Assembly: GCA_016706595.1 (NCBI GenBank)
Contig: JADJJH010000003.1
Span: 611,001 to 675,000 of the forward strand
From: Bacteroidota bacterium
GTDB taxonomy: Bacteria > Bacteroidota > Bacteroidia > Chitinophagales > Chitinophagaceae
Direction of reading: 5' to 3'
Length of the DNA: 64,000 nucleotides
The position numbers and the translations under genes were made by a program. This document shows, one piece after another, positions 43,650 through 53,001 of the stretch (position 1 is the stretch's first letter; every line of letters begins with the position of its first letter). Under the pieces are notes generated by a model. That model had not been told where the DNA came from. It worked only from the letters and a program-made list of their open reading frames with translations, and searched no databases.

Positions 43650-46460
43650 ATGCAAAAGTTTATTCTATTGGTTCTGTTTGTGGTTGGAAATTATAGTTTA
43701 CAAGCAAAAGGAAAGATTACAGGAAAGGTGGTTGATGAAAATAATCAACCCTTAATTGGAGCTACCGTAATGATTACCGGTACTACATCGGGCGCAAAAA
43801 CTGATTTGAATGGTGATTACAGTATCGCAAATCTGGAGTTTAAAACTTACGAACTATCATTTGCCTATATTAGTTATGATAAGAAATTGGTTTCAGATAT
43901 TGTGGTGAGTTCAACTGAACCTGTTTTCGTAAATGTAGCTCTTGTGCCAGCAAAAAAGGGTTTGAATAATGTGGTTGTAAAATCATCGATGAAAAAAGAA
44001 AGTTTGAATGCTTTACTGGTTCAACAAAAAAATATGACCACCATTTCAGATGGTATTTCGGCAGAAATGATTCGCAAATCACCCGATAAAAATTCAAGTG
44101 AAGTTTTAAAACGTGTAAGCGGGGTGAGTATTAGTGAAGGTAAGTTTGCTATCATTCGAGGATTAAGTGATAGGTATAATATGGCCATGTTGAATGGTAG
44201 TTTATTGCCGAGTTCAGAAGCCGATCGTCGAGCGTTTTCATTTGATATGTTCCCCTCTAATTTTCTTGATAATATTACCATCATTAAGGCTGCAACCCCC
44301 GAATACCCCGCGGAGTTTGCCGGTGGTATTGTAGAATTAAATACTAAGGATATTCCTACAGAAAATTACTTGAATATTCAAATAGGCAGTGGATATAATA
44401 GCATTAGTACATTTAAAAAATATTACGATGGACAAAATGGGAATACTGACTGGTTAGGACTTGACAATAAAAGTAGAAGTTTACCAAGTAATTTCCCTTC
44501 TACCGAAAAATTTAATAGCAGTACGAATGACTTTACAAAACAAGAGCGATTTGATGCTTCAAAGACATTAAAAAATAATTGGGGAACTACTTTACATAAT
44601 TCGATGCTCCCAAATCGAATTATACAAGTTACGGGTGCTTGGCATAAAGACATGAAGAATAAATCATCTATTGGCCTAATTGGTGCCATATCCTATAATC
44701 GCTCACAAAGATTTAACTCAATTCAACGAAAAGAATTTGAATTGGACCAAACATTTATTTACGACTACACCGATTCGGCATATCGAGATAATGTGTTGGC
44801 AGGAGCTATGCTTAACATCGGCTATAAAATAAACAGCAAAAATAAAATTACTCTCCGTACAAATTACAACATCAACTCTGAAGATCAAACTATCCGACGA
44901 AGTGGAATTCAAGTAGTGAATGAACAATATCTCAGAAATACTGCTTTATGGTTTAGTTCCAATACCATGTTAACTACACAGCTTGCAGGCGATCATAGTT
45001 TTTCGAAACATAAGATCAAACTCAGTTGGAATGGTACTATGAATGAAATTAATAGAAATACACCTGATTTAAAGAAAACGTATTATATCAAAAGTTATAC
45101 AAACCCTGACGATACCATGTATCGCGCTTATGTTCCTATGCAAGCTTCACCAAATTATTCGGGTAGATTTTACTCTACATTGAATGAGAAAGTTTATAGT
45201 GGAAAGGTGGATATAGGCATGCCGTTTAAAATTTTGAAAGTGGCCCAGCAAGTAAAAACGGGTGTTTATATATTATCAAAAGAGAGAAATTTTTCTTCGC
45301 GAGAGTTGGGATATGTGATTGCTAACCCTGCTCAATTCAACCAATCGTTAAACTTATTATCTGACGACAAAATTTTTGCTTCAGAAAATATGAATAACGC
45401 TGGGTTTATGATAGCTGATATAACGCAAGGAACAAATTCGTACAATGCAAATTCAAGTATGCAAGCTGCTTATCTACAATTTGATAATAAATTCTTGAAA
45501 AATTTTAGAGTGGTTTGGGGGCTACGGTACGAAAATTACAAGGCTACATTAAATTCTCAAACTAATATTCCAATTGAAGTAGGTAACAATTTTTCCAATG
45601 TATTACCTTCTTTTAACTTGACATATCAGTTGCAGAAGAAAACAAATATCAGACTTTATGCATCTAAAACATTATCACGCCCTGAATTTAGAGAGTTGGC
45701 TCCATTCCCATTCTTTGATTTCAATACTTCATCTGTTCTTGTAGGTAATACTGCTTTAGTGCAAACAGAAATAAAAAATCTCGACTTGAAGTATGAGTAT
45801 TTTCCTGGCAAGGGCGAAATAGTATCCGCATCATTATTTTACAAGCATTTTGATAATCCAATAGAAGCCGTGTTAGATGCTAGTTCAACAGCAGGTACAA
45901 GAAGCTTTACGTATGGTAATGCACCTACCGCTGATAATTATGGAATCGAATTAGATTTTAGAAAATCTCTTTCTTTTATTAATCAAAGTGAAAAATCCAT
46001 TTGGTCGAATTTGAGTGTCTTCGGTAATTTATCATTAATCCAATCTAAGATTAACGTTAAGCAACAAACCGTTTTTGGCGACACAACTTTTACACGGCCT
46101 TTACAAGGTCAGTCACCCTATGTGATCAATATGGGATTGAATGCAAGTATCCCTGGTATAAATTGTAATCTAACCTTATTATATAACCGAATTGGAGAAA
46201 GGATAGTATTAGTAGGTAATACCTATGTGCCCGATTTGTATGAGAAATCACGTAATGTAATCGATTTTCAAATTACCAAAAAAATTGGAAAAGGTGCTGA
46301 AGTGAAACTTAATCTTGGCGATTTATTACATAATCCGTTTATCTTTTACCAAAACGGAATTAACGATAAGAAGAAGACTTATTCAAGCAAAACCGATGCA
46401 GTAGTCACGTCTGTTTCTCAAGGTTTCAATTGCGGATTATCGTTCGCATATAAATTCTAA
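43650..46460 (+). CDS. TonB-dependent outer-membrane receptor of the phosphate locus
   Basis: 936 residues. Signal peptide, CarboxypepD_reg domain (about 20-110; GKITGKVVDENNQPLIGATVMI...LNGDYSIANL), plug domain (VLKRVSGVSISEGKFAIIRGLSDRYNMAMLNGSLLPSSE) and a 22-strand-type barrel ending in aromatic F. No SusD partner is near. The promoter carries a PHO-box-like array shared with divergent pstS, so it may import phosphate or a phosphorus compound across the outer membrane. The following T9SS protein, 19 bp downstream, is its likely surface partner. The substrate is an inference from context. Confidence 0.92.
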   Translation: MQKFILLVLFVVGNYSLQAKGKITGKVVDENNQPLIGATVMITGTTSGAKTDLNGDYSIANLEFKTYELSFAYISYDKKLVSDIVVSSTEPVFVNVALVPAKKGLNNVVVKSSMKKESLNALLVQQKNMTTISDGISAEMIRKSPDKNSSEVLKRVSGVSISEGKFAIIRGLSDRYNMAMLNGSLLPSSEADRRAFSFDMFPSNFLDNITIIKAATPEYPAEFAGGIVELNTKDIPTENYLNIQIGSGYNSISTFKKYYDGQNGNTDWLGLDNKSRSLPSNFPSTEKFNSSTNDFTKQERFDASKTLKNNWGTTLHNSMLPNRIIQVTGAWHKDMKNKSSIGLIGAISYNRSQRFNSIQRKEFELDQTFIYDYTDSAYRDNVLAGAMLNIGYKINSKNKITLRTNYNINSEDQTIRRSGIQVVNEQYLRNTALWFSSNTMLTTQLAGDHSFSKHKIKLSWNGTMNEINRNTPDLKKTYYIKSYTNPDDTMYRAYVPMQASPNYSGRFYSTLNEKVYSGKVDIGMPFKILKVAQQVKTGVYILSKERNFSSRELGYVIANPAQFNQSLNLLSDDKIFASENMNNAGFMIADITQGTNSYNANSSMQAAYLQFDNKFLKNFRVVWGLRYENYKATLNSQTNIPIEVGNNFSNVLPSFNLTYQLQKKTNIRLYASKTLSRPEFRELAPFPFFDFNTSSVLVGNTALVQTEIKNLDLKYEYFPGKGEIVSASLFYKHFDNPIEAVLDASSTAGTRSFTYGNAPTADNYGIELDFRKSLSFINQSEKSIWSNLSVFGNLSLIQSKINVKQQTVFGDTTFTRPLQGQSPYVINMGLNASIPGINCNLTLLYNRIGERIVLVGNTYVPDLYEKSRNVIDFQITKKIGKGAEVKLNLGDLLHNPFIFYQNGINDKKKTYSSKTDAVVTSVSQGFNCGLSFAYKF

Positions 46461-46479
46461 AAATAAATAAACATAAAAA

Positions 46480-48123
46480 ATGAAAAAAGGATTACTTACT
46501 ATGTTGAGTGTATTTGCTATGAATAGCATGATAGCTCAAGCCCCTGTTAAAGTGATAACAGGTAATTTAACCGGTACGGTAAATTGGACCAGAGATACCA
46601 TTTACAAGTTACAAGGAAAAGTATATGTGAAATCGGGCGGCACATTAAATATCGCCCCAGGTACTATTATTAAAGGTGATAAGTCAGTGGCAGGTTCTGC
46701 TTTAATTATCACACGTGGTGCGCGTATTTATGCTATAGGTACACCTACTGAACCTATCGTTTTTACCTCAAGTGAATCGGCTGGTAACAGAGCTACTGCC
46801 GATTGGGGTGGTATTGTAATCTCTGGGAATGCAACAACAAATGTTGCCGGTGGAATTGGCACCTTGGAAGGTGGAAATTTAGCAAACCCTGATGGAACTG
46901 TAAGTGATGGCCAGTATGGTGGATTAAACGATTTAGACAATAGCGGCGAGTTAAGCTATGTTCGTATTGAATTTGCAGGTTATGCTTATGCGCTTAACAA
47001 TGAATTGAATGGGTTAACAATGGCTGGTGTAGGTAGCGGTACAAAAATATCGCATGTACAAGTGAGTTATGGTTATGATGATGCTTTTGAATGGTTTGGC
47101 GGCACAGTTAATGCCGATCACTTAATCAGCTTCCGTGGTAATGATGATGATTTTGATACGGATTTCGGTTATCGTGGAAAAGTTCAATTTGGGGTAGTTT
47201 TACGTGATACAGCTTTTGCGGATGCTGTTTCTGGTGCGAATGGTTTTGAAAGTGATAATGATGGAAGCGGAACAGGTGCAAAACCTTATACATCTCCTGT
47301 ATTTTCTAATATGACTATCATCGGACCACAACAAACGCCAACAACTACTTTTGATCCTAATTTTAGACGCGCTGCTCATATTCGTCGTAATTCTCGTACA
47401 AGTATTTTTAATTCAATTTTTATGGGATGGCCTGTGGGTATTAAATTAGATGGTGATAGTTGTCATGTAGCTGCCGATAGTTCATTTTTAGTAATGAAAA
47501 ATAATGTAGTTGCTGCATGTGCTTTGCCACTCGATTCATTAGCTGGTGCACCTTGGAATATTACGGCTTGGTTTAATACAAGTGGTTTTTCAAATACAAA
47601 TTATTCAGCCAATACAGATGTAATGTTAACGAATCCATTCAATTATGGTTCACCCGATTTTCGTCCATCTTCATCTTCACCTATGTTAACCGGTGCTGCA
47701 TTTGCGGATGCGAAACTATCTGCAGGGTTTGATAATAGCCCTACTTACCGTGGTGCATTTGGTACAACTGATTGGACAGCTAACTGGGCAAGTTTCACGC
47801 CACAAACAAATCCTTATTTATATGGATATGGTGCTAGTCCGGCAAGCGTAAAAGGTTTTAACGCTGAAAAAATCAATGCTGAGTTATATCCTAACCCAGC
47901 ACAAGATATGAGCGTATTAAGTTTTAACCTTGTATCAAACGAAACCTTACAAGTTAATATCTTTGATATAAAAGGTAATCTTGTTTCAACACAAACAAAG
48001 AATTGTCAGGCAGGTGCTCAAAAAATCAATATCAACACACGCAATTTGTCAAATGGTATGTATGTAATAAGCTTACAAGCTGGAAACCAATACAATTATT
48101 TAAAATTGTCTGTGAACAAATAA
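46480..48123 (+). CDS. T9SS-exported beta-helix-like surface protein, partner of the receptor
   Basis: 547 residues. Signal peptide (to about 20), a repetitive beta-rich region suggestive of a right-handed parallel beta-helix (LNIAPGTIIKGDKSVAGSALIITRGARIYAIGTPTEPIVFTSS), Asp-rich patches (SFRGNDDDFDTDFGYRGK, FESDNDGSGTG) that could bind Ca2+, and a type A T9SS sorting domain (AELYPNPAQDMSVLSF ... MYVISLQAGNQYNYLKLSV). It forms an operon with the receptor upstream. No phosphatase motif is evident. A role in phosphorus capture at the surface is inferred from position. Confidence 0.88.
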   Translation: MKKGLLTMLSVFAMNSMIAQAPVKVITGNLTGTVNWTRDTIYKLQGKVYVKSGGTLNIAPGTIIKGDKSVAGSALIITRGARIYAIGTPTEPIVFTSSESAGNRATADWGGIVISGNATTNVAGGIGTLEGGNLANPDGTVSDGQYGGLNDLDNSGELSYVRIEFAGYAYALNNELNGLTMAGVGSGTKISHVQVSYGYDDAFEWFGGTVNADHLISFRGNDDDFDTDFGYRGKVQFGVVLRDTAFADAVSGANGFESDNDGSGTGAKPYTSPVFSNMTIIGPQQTPTTTFDPNFRRAAHIRRNSRTSIFNSIFMGWPVGIKLDGDSCHVAADSSFLVMKNNVVAACALPLDSLAGAPWNITAWFNTSGFSNTNYSANTDVMLTNPFNYGSPDFRPSSSSPMLTGAAFADAKLSAGFDNSPTYRGAFGTTDWTANWASFTPQTNPYLYGYGASPASVKGFNAEKINAELYPNPAQDMSVLSFNLVSNETLQVNIFDIKGNLVSTQTKNCQAGAQKININTRNLSNGMYVISLQAGNQYNYLKLSVNK

Positions 48124-48150
48124 TTAGTACCCAATCAATCATAAAAAATT

Positions 48151-48178
48151 AAGCTACGAATTTCGTAGCTTTTTTTTT
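48151..48178 (+). terminator. Rho-independent terminator of the receptor/beta-helix operon
   Basis: Stem aagctacgaa/ttcgtagctt followed by eight or more T, 27 bp after the stop codon. Confidence 0.88.
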
Positions 48179-48338
48179 ACTAAATCTAGAAGAAGCTCTC
48201 AACGGGAAATACTAAATCCGAAGGGAATCGTTGATGAAAAAATGTTAGATGCCGGGAGTTAGATGTTCGTAAAAGTTTTTAGTCAGAAGAATCCAAAACT
48301 TTGATTTTCTATTTTAAGATTTCGAATTACCGTAAAAA

Positions 48339-49202
48339 TTAACCTTGTAACTGAATTTGATATCCTGAAGGTTCGATATGATTTAGATGAATACTATTGC
48401 TGGAGTATACGCCTTCTGGACTAGTTATTTCAACGGCATCAAGCATCAGGTGAAATTCTTTTTCTGTCCTGAATTTATACATGGGTACCATGGTCAATAA
48501 AAATAATTCAAGCATGGTAGGAGAGGGATAGGTGCCAAAAAAACTTTTAAAATAAAGATAAACCGGTGAAACTCTACTAACCATGAGTACCCTGGAATAG
48601 TATAAAAGAAAACTTTTAATATCAATAACAGTATCAAAGGCGTCGTATTTGCCTGAATATTTATGTCGAACAGATTTGCTTATGATTTCAACTAAGTTAT
48701 TAATGGCAATAGAGTATACGTAAAACTGAGATTTTTTCGGAATCACATAATGCCCTTCCGTTTTTTCGAAAAACAATTCGTGTAAGTTGTTATAATGATG
48801 AGCTTTGTCGCCAATAGCCTGAACATTTAAAAGCGTACAATGAATGCCGGATTGGGTAAATTTTTGTTCGATAATTCCTTTATGTTGTAAAAATAAATTA
48901 CTCGAATTATAGTAAGCTCCAGGGTAGGTGAGTAAAATAAGCTTTTCGAAATGATTTTCTAGAACGTACTCCATTAACCAATCTACTACATCACATTCAT
49001 GCTTGAAACTATCAATATGTGTATAAAAGCCGAGACGCTGAAACGAATAAAGTAATGTCGTATTATTAATAAACTTGCATTGTTCTATCAAATCTTCCTT
49101 GTTTTGAATCTGTAATAAATCAATCTGGTTAATGGGTTCATTAAACGAAAGTTTTCGAAAGAGTTGTTGTTCAATTTGGGAAAAAGAATGAACGTATAGC
49201 AT
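48339..49202 (-). CDS. Uncharacterised protein, possibly a degenerate NAD(P)-binding (NmrA/SDR-like) fold
   Basis: 287 residues, no signal peptide. The order of segments (FEKLILLTYPGAYYNSSN, then CTLLNVQAIGDKAHHYNNLHELFFEKTEG, then QFYVYSIAINNLVEIISKSVRHKYSGKYDAFD) is like the second half of NmrA or atypical SDR proteins, where a sugar-epimerase-like VDD step binds the partner domain. The N-terminal glycine-rich cofactor loop is not visible, so it may not bind NAD(P). Function unknown; assignment is tentative. Confidence 0.6.
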   Translation of the reverse strand: MLYVHSFSQIEQQLFRKLSFNEPINQIDLLQIQNKEDLIEQCKFINNTTLLYSFQRLGFYTHIDSFKHECDVVDWLMEYVLENHFEKLILLTYPGAYYNSSNLFLQHKGIIEQKFTQSGIHCTLLNVQAIGDKAHHYNNLHELFFEKTEGHYVIPKKSQFYVYSIAINNLVEIISKSVRHKYSGKYDAFDTVIDIKSFLLYYSRVLMVSRVSPVYLYFKSFFGTYPSPTMLELFLLTMVPMYKFRTEKEFHLMLDAVEITSPEGVYSSNSIHLNHIEPSGYQIQLQG

Positions 49203-49250
49203 GATGTCATTTAGATTTTTTCGAAATTCGCATTCTTACATTATCAAATT

Positions 49251-49394
49251 ATGAATTACAGATTAAGTGATTCTTATGATTCTCCCTATGAGAACACATT
49301 TTTGGTAATTGAGGAGCACAGTTGCCGCGATTGTGGAGGATGCCCGCCTTATTTCGTTGAGGTCATTAGCGAGTTCTATTCAAGAAGGATCTAA
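49251..49394 (+). CDS. Tiny cysteine-containing ORF
   Basis: 47 residues from ATG 49251. Contains HSCRDCGGCPPYF, a C-x2-C-x2-C cluster that could bind metal, and ends SEFYSRRI. It is divergent from the 48339-49202 gene and has no recognised family. Three Cys within seven residues in a short frame argue weakly for a real gene; a chance frame cannot be excluded. Confidence 0.4.
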   Translation: MNYRLSDSYDSPYENTFLVIEEHSCRDCGGCPPYFVEVISEFYSRRI

Positions 49395-49453
49395 TGAAAT
49401 GGGGTGGAGTAGAATGCTTAAGTCCGGCTGTATAACAAACAGTTGTGGTAGCC

Positions 49454-49561
49454 ATGCAAAAAGAAATTGTAATTATTTTAGTACTAACGATTTATTTTTA
49501 TATTGCATTGAAAATAACCAAAAACCATTTGAATTATGCGCGCTGTTTTAGTAGACGATGA
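49454..49561 (+). CDS. Tiny single-helix membrane ORF overlapping the response regulator
   Basis: 35 residues from ATG 49454: MQKEIVIILVLTIYFYIALKITK, one membrane helix, then a short basic tail. The start recalls the MQ-(I/V)IV-x-hydrophobic pattern of FeoB-associated Cys-rich membrane proteins, but the Cys-rich tail is absent and no feoB is nearby. Its last 26 bases overlap the LytTR regulator gene in another frame. Confidence 0.35.
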   Translation: MQKEIVIILVLTIYFYIALKITKNHLNYARCFSRR

Positions 49562-50258
49562 TAGATTAAATACGGACCTATTAATTAATTTATTACAAAA
49601 GTATTGTCCGGGTGTTTTGGTGGTAGGTACAGCCGAAACCGTAGATGAAGCCTTAGAAGTCATTGTTGCTCAAAAACCCGACTTGCTTTTTCTAGATATT
49701 GAATTGCATAATCGTTCAGCAAAAGATATTTTACATTCGTTGAATCTCGAAAAAATGCAAATTATTTTAATCACTGCATTTGATAGATATGCACTTGAAA
49801 TGTATAAATTTAATGTAGTTGATTATTTATTGAAACCTTTAGCGATTACCGATTTAATATCGGCTGTAAATAAGGCATTCAAGAATATCGAGAAAAATAA
49901 GATAGTTGATACCAATCAATTGCAACAAACTTCAGAAAGATATATTGCCTTACCCGAGAAGGATCATATGAATATCACAAAGATGAATGATATCATTCGA
50001 CTTGAAGCTAAAAACAGCTATACCCAAGTGTTTACGAAAGAGAACAAAATCATAATTTCTTCGAAATCATTATCCGACTATGAAGATTTATTGCCAAGGC
50101 ATTTATTTATCAGGGTGCATAATTCTCACATTGTAAATATTCAATTTATTTTGCGTTACCTGCGTACAAAAAATGGAAGTTTAGTAATGAGTGATCATAC
50201 CGAAATTCCAATTTCCGCAAATCGTAAGAAAGAAGTTACCGGTCATATTGTTTTTTAA
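49536..50258 (+). CDS. Orphan LytTR-family response regulator
   Basis: 240 residues. Receiver domain with VDDDR, phospho-acceptor Asp in LLFLDIEL, and Lys in LLKPLAI; LytTR domain from about residue 135 (IIRLEAKNSYTQVFTKENK ... FIRVHNSHIVNIQFI). No histidine kinase lies next to it, unlike the pair at the left edge. Confidence 0.93.
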   Translation: MRAVLVDDDRLNTDLLINLLQKYCPGVLVVGTAETVDEALEVIVAQKPDLLFLDIELHNRSAKDILHSLNLEKMQIILITAFDRYALEMYKFNVVDYLLKPLAITDLISAVNKAFKNIEKNKIVDTNQLQQTSERYIALPEKDHMNITKMNDIIRLEAKNSYTQVFTKENKIIISSKSLSDYEDLLPRHLFIRVHNSHIVNIQFILRYLRTKNGSLVMSDHTEIPISANRKKEVTGHIVF

Positions 50259-50341
50259 TGCTTTGCTCGTGGAATCTATAGTTCGCAGGATAATGTTTAT
50301 AACTTATTATTCATTTTATTAAGCCTCATTTCCTTGCTTCA

Positions 50342-50349
50342 TACATTTG
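50342..50349 (+). promoter_or_regulatory. -7 box (TACATTTG) for the deoxynucleoside kinase
   Basis: TACATTTG, 12 bp before ATG 50362. Confidence 0.5.
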
Positions 50350-50361
50350 CCGCTTCATTGT

Positions 50362-50994
50362 ATGAAATATAAATTCATTACCGTTGAAGGGAATATCGGA
50401 GCAGGTAAAACTACTTTGTCGCAACTTCTTCAGCAACATTTTGATGCGCGATTAATTCTTGAACAATTTGCAGATAATCCCTTTCTGCCTAAATTTTATG
50501 AGAACCGAGATAAGTATGCCTTTCCTCTAGAATTGTCGTTTTTGGCTGAGCGATTTAAACAACTGAAAGACATGTTGAATACGCGAGATTTATTCAATCA
50601 ATATCTCATTTCAGATTATTTGTTTATAAAAAGCAAGCTATTTGCCGGCATCAATCTGCCAGATGATGAATACAAATTGTTTACTACCCTCTTTGATATT
50701 ATTCAACCTAATTTGCCAAAACCCGATTTGATCATTTATTTGCATGCACCATTGGTAAAACTGAAAGAAAATATTAAATGCAGAAATCGTGATTACGAAC
50801 AAAATATTGAAGACAATTATTTAGTAGAATTACAAAATGCCTATTTGCAATTAATCAAGTCAGACCAGTATCGAACACTATTAATAGATACTTCTCAGAC
50901 TGATTTTTTACATAATGCCAAACAATTTAAGCAGTTATTGGCCTACCTCGAAAAAGATTATGAAATGGGTTTTCATTTCTTAAATTTTGCCTAA
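50362..50994 (+). CDS. Deoxynucleoside kinase family protein
   Basis: 210 residues from ATG 50362; an in-frame TTG at 50347 falls in the promoter box. P-loop VEGNIGAGKTTLSQLL, then EQFADNPFLPKFYE and LISDYLFIKSKLFA, as in the dGK/dAK and dNK family, which phosphorylate deoxynucleosides to salvage them. The substrate is probably deoxyadenosine or deoxyguanosine, not determined here. Confidence 0.9.
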   Translation: MKYKFITVEGNIGAGKTTLSQLLQQHFDARLILEQFADNPFLPKFYENRDKYAFPLELSFLAERFKQLKDMLNTRDLFNQYLISDYLFIKSKLFAGINLPDDEYKLFTTLFDIIQPNLPKPDLIIYLHAPLVKLKENIKCRNRDYEQNIEDNYLVELQNAYLQLIKSDQYRTLLIDTSQTDFLHNAKQFKQLLAYLEKDYEMGFHFLNFA

Positions 50995-51169
50995 ACAAGG
51001 GTTTTTTATCAGAATTGCGTTTCGGAAGCAGAGTATTAAATACACTCACAAATATTCTATTGGCATAGGTGTAGAGCTGAGAGACAAAGAATTCAATGAC
51101 TTTTAGATGGACTATTTGGAAGTCGAATGGGTATTACTTACTTTTGCCTACTTTTTTAAAAATTCAAAT

Positions 51170-52228
51170 ATGGCAAATCAAGTAATTCTCGATTTATTAG
51201 GCAACGAAGCCGCTTATTATCTAGATCATAAATGTAATACCATTTCAAAGGATGATTTATATATCCCTTCAAATGAAACTGTAGAAAATGTTTGGGTAGG
51301 CAGTAATCGAAATCCGCAAACCCTGCGTAGCATTCAAGCCTTACTTGGAAATGGTCGTCTGAAAAATACAGGTTATGTTTCCATTCTACCGGTTGATCAA
51401 GGTATTGAACATAGTGCCGGCGCTTCATTTGCACCCAATCCGATGTATTTTGATCCGGAAAATATCGTGAAATTGGCATTGGAAGGAGGTTGTAATGCCG
51501 TTGCATCAACCTATGGTGTTTTAGGTGCTTGTGCTCGTAAATATGCGCATAAAATTCCTTTTATTGTAAAAGTAAACCATAACGAATTTCTTAGTTACCC
51601 TAATAAATTCGACCAAATTATGTTTGGCTCTATTAAGGATGCCTGGAATATGGGGGCAGTGGCCGTTGGTGCAACCATTTATTTTGGCAGTGATGAAAGT
51701 GCCCGTCAAATTCAGGAAGTGGCAAAGGCATTTGAATACGCACACGAATTAGGAATGGCAACCGTACTTTGGTGTTATCTACGAAATGGATCTTTCAAAA
51801 CCGCAGAGATGGATTATCATACTGCCGCAGATTTAACCGGACAAGCTAATCATTTGGGCGTAACCATTCAAGCCGATATCATTAAGCAAAAATTACCAAG
51901 TACAAATGGTGGTTACAACGCTTTGAAATTTGGCAAAACGCATAAAAAAGTATACGAAAATTTAACTACAGATCATCCAATTGATTTAACTCGTTACCAA
52001 GTAGCGAATTGTTATATGGGTCGTGTTGGATTAATAAATAGTGGTGGCGAAAGTAAAGGGGCAACCGATATGGCTGAAGCCGTAATGACTGCCGTTGTGA
52101 ATAAACGTGCTGGTGGTATGGGACTTATCAGCGGTAGAAAGGCATTCCAAAAGCCTATGAAGGAAGGCATACAATTATTAAATACCATTCAGGATGTATA
52201 TTTAGATAGCAGTATTACACTTGCCTAA
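51170..52228 (+). CDS. fbaB: Fructose-bisphosphate aldolase, class I (DhnA/FbaB type)
   Basis: 352 residues from ATG 51170 ([11 protein letters not shown]); upstream in-frame codons do not look coding. DhnA-type signature [55 protein letters not shown], and [15 protein letters not shown]. It cleaves fructose 1,6-bisphosphate, or builds it in gluconeogenesis, through a lysine Schiff base without metal. A single-gene unit with its own terminator. Confidence 0.94.
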   Translation: MANQVILDLLGNEAAYYLDHKCNTISKDDLYIPSNETVENVWVGSNRNPQTLRSIQALLGNGRLKNTGYVSILPVDQGIEHSAGASFAPNPMYFDPENIVKLALEGGCNAVASTYGVLGACARKYAHKIPFIVKVNHNEFLSYPNKFDQIMFGSIKDAWNMGAVAVGATIYFGSDESARQIQEVAKAFEYAHELGMATVLWCYLRNGSFKTAEMDYHTAADLTGQANHLGVTIQADIIKQKLPSTNGGYNALKFGKTHKKVYENLTTDHPIDLTRYQVANCYMGRVGLINSGGESKGATDMAEAVMTAVVNKRAGGMGLISGRKAFQKPMKEGIQLLNTIQDVYLDSSITLA

Positions 52229-52258
52229 GATAAATAATGGATTTAGCATAATCATGAG

Positions 52259-52286
52259 AACCGGGATAAATTTCCCGGTTTTTTAT
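52259..52286 (+). terminator. Rho-independent terminator of the aldolase gene
   Basis: Stem aaccggga/tcccggtt with a short loop and a following T run, 30 bp after the stop. Confidence 0.85.
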
Positions 52287-52313
52287 TGATAAAATTATGT
52301 CCTTAGGATAGGC

Positions 52314-52985
52314 TTAGTTATGAAAACGGAGATGATGATCTTTGATATCATTGCGAAAAACCATTCCACACAAAAGCCCAAATACAAAACCACCAATATG
52401 AGCCATATAAGCAATGTTGGTAGAAGTTGAAGCGCCATAATTTAGAAATTCAGATCTAAATTGTAATACAATCCACAATCCTAGAAAGTAAATGGCACGG
52501 ATATTAAAAGGGATAAAAAACAAGAGAAGTATGACACGGATTTTTGATTTTGGGAACATTACCAAATAAGCGCCCATGCATGCAGCTATTGCCCCCGATG
52601 CACCTACACATGGCATCGTACTATGCATATTAAATGCCACATGGGCTAAGGCCGCTATCAATCCACCACCGATATAAAAGAAGATATATTTTGTAGTGCC
52701 GATGATGGCTTCAACATTATCACCGAATATCCAAAGAAACATCATATTGCCAGCTAGATGCATGAAGCCGCCATGCAAAAACATACTTGTGAACAAAGTG
52801 TGTAATGATTGGAAGTTTACAATTTCAACAGGGATGCTTGCATATTGATTTACAAATTGTACCGATAAATCTCTTGGTAAGAAAATTTGATAAATGTATA
52901 CTGCAATATTTATAGCAAGCAATAGATAGGTGAAAACCGGCCTGTATCCTTTTTCAATATTAGTATCGCCGATTGGGAAAAACAT
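52314..52985 (-). CDS. Rhomboid-family intramembrane serine protease
   Basis: 223 residues, six helices. Catalytic Ser in GASGAIAACMGAY and His in YMAHIGGFVFGL, with the HLAGNMMFLWIFGDNVE segment typical of the family. Starts MFFPIGDTN, common in this phylum's members. It follows the thioredoxin-like gene by 16 bp as third gene of an operon begun by aroC. Confidence 0.93.
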   Translation of the reverse strand: MFFPIGDTNIEKGYRPVFTYLLLAINIAVYIYQIFLPRDLSVQFVNQYASIPVEIVNFQSLHTLFTSMFLHGGFMHLAGNMMFLWIFGDNVEAIIGTTKYIFFYIGGGLIAALAHVAFNMHSTMPCVGASGAIAACMGAYLVMFPKSKIRVILLLFFIPFNIRAIYFLGLWIVLQFRSEFLNYGASTSTNIAYMAHIGGFVFGLLCGMVFRNDIKDHHLRFHN

Positions 52986-53001
52986 GTCTTACAATAAAGA
53001 T

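Noticed and set aside
44718..44927. Minus-strand frames inside the TonB receptor and similar shadows elsewhere
   Set aside because: They lie wholly within well-supported genes on the other strand and have no family features.
49309..49551. 80-codon plus-strand frame before the orphan regulator
   Set aside because: No ATG-like start context, odd composition, and it crosses both tiny ORFs in another frame; nothing recognisable in the product.
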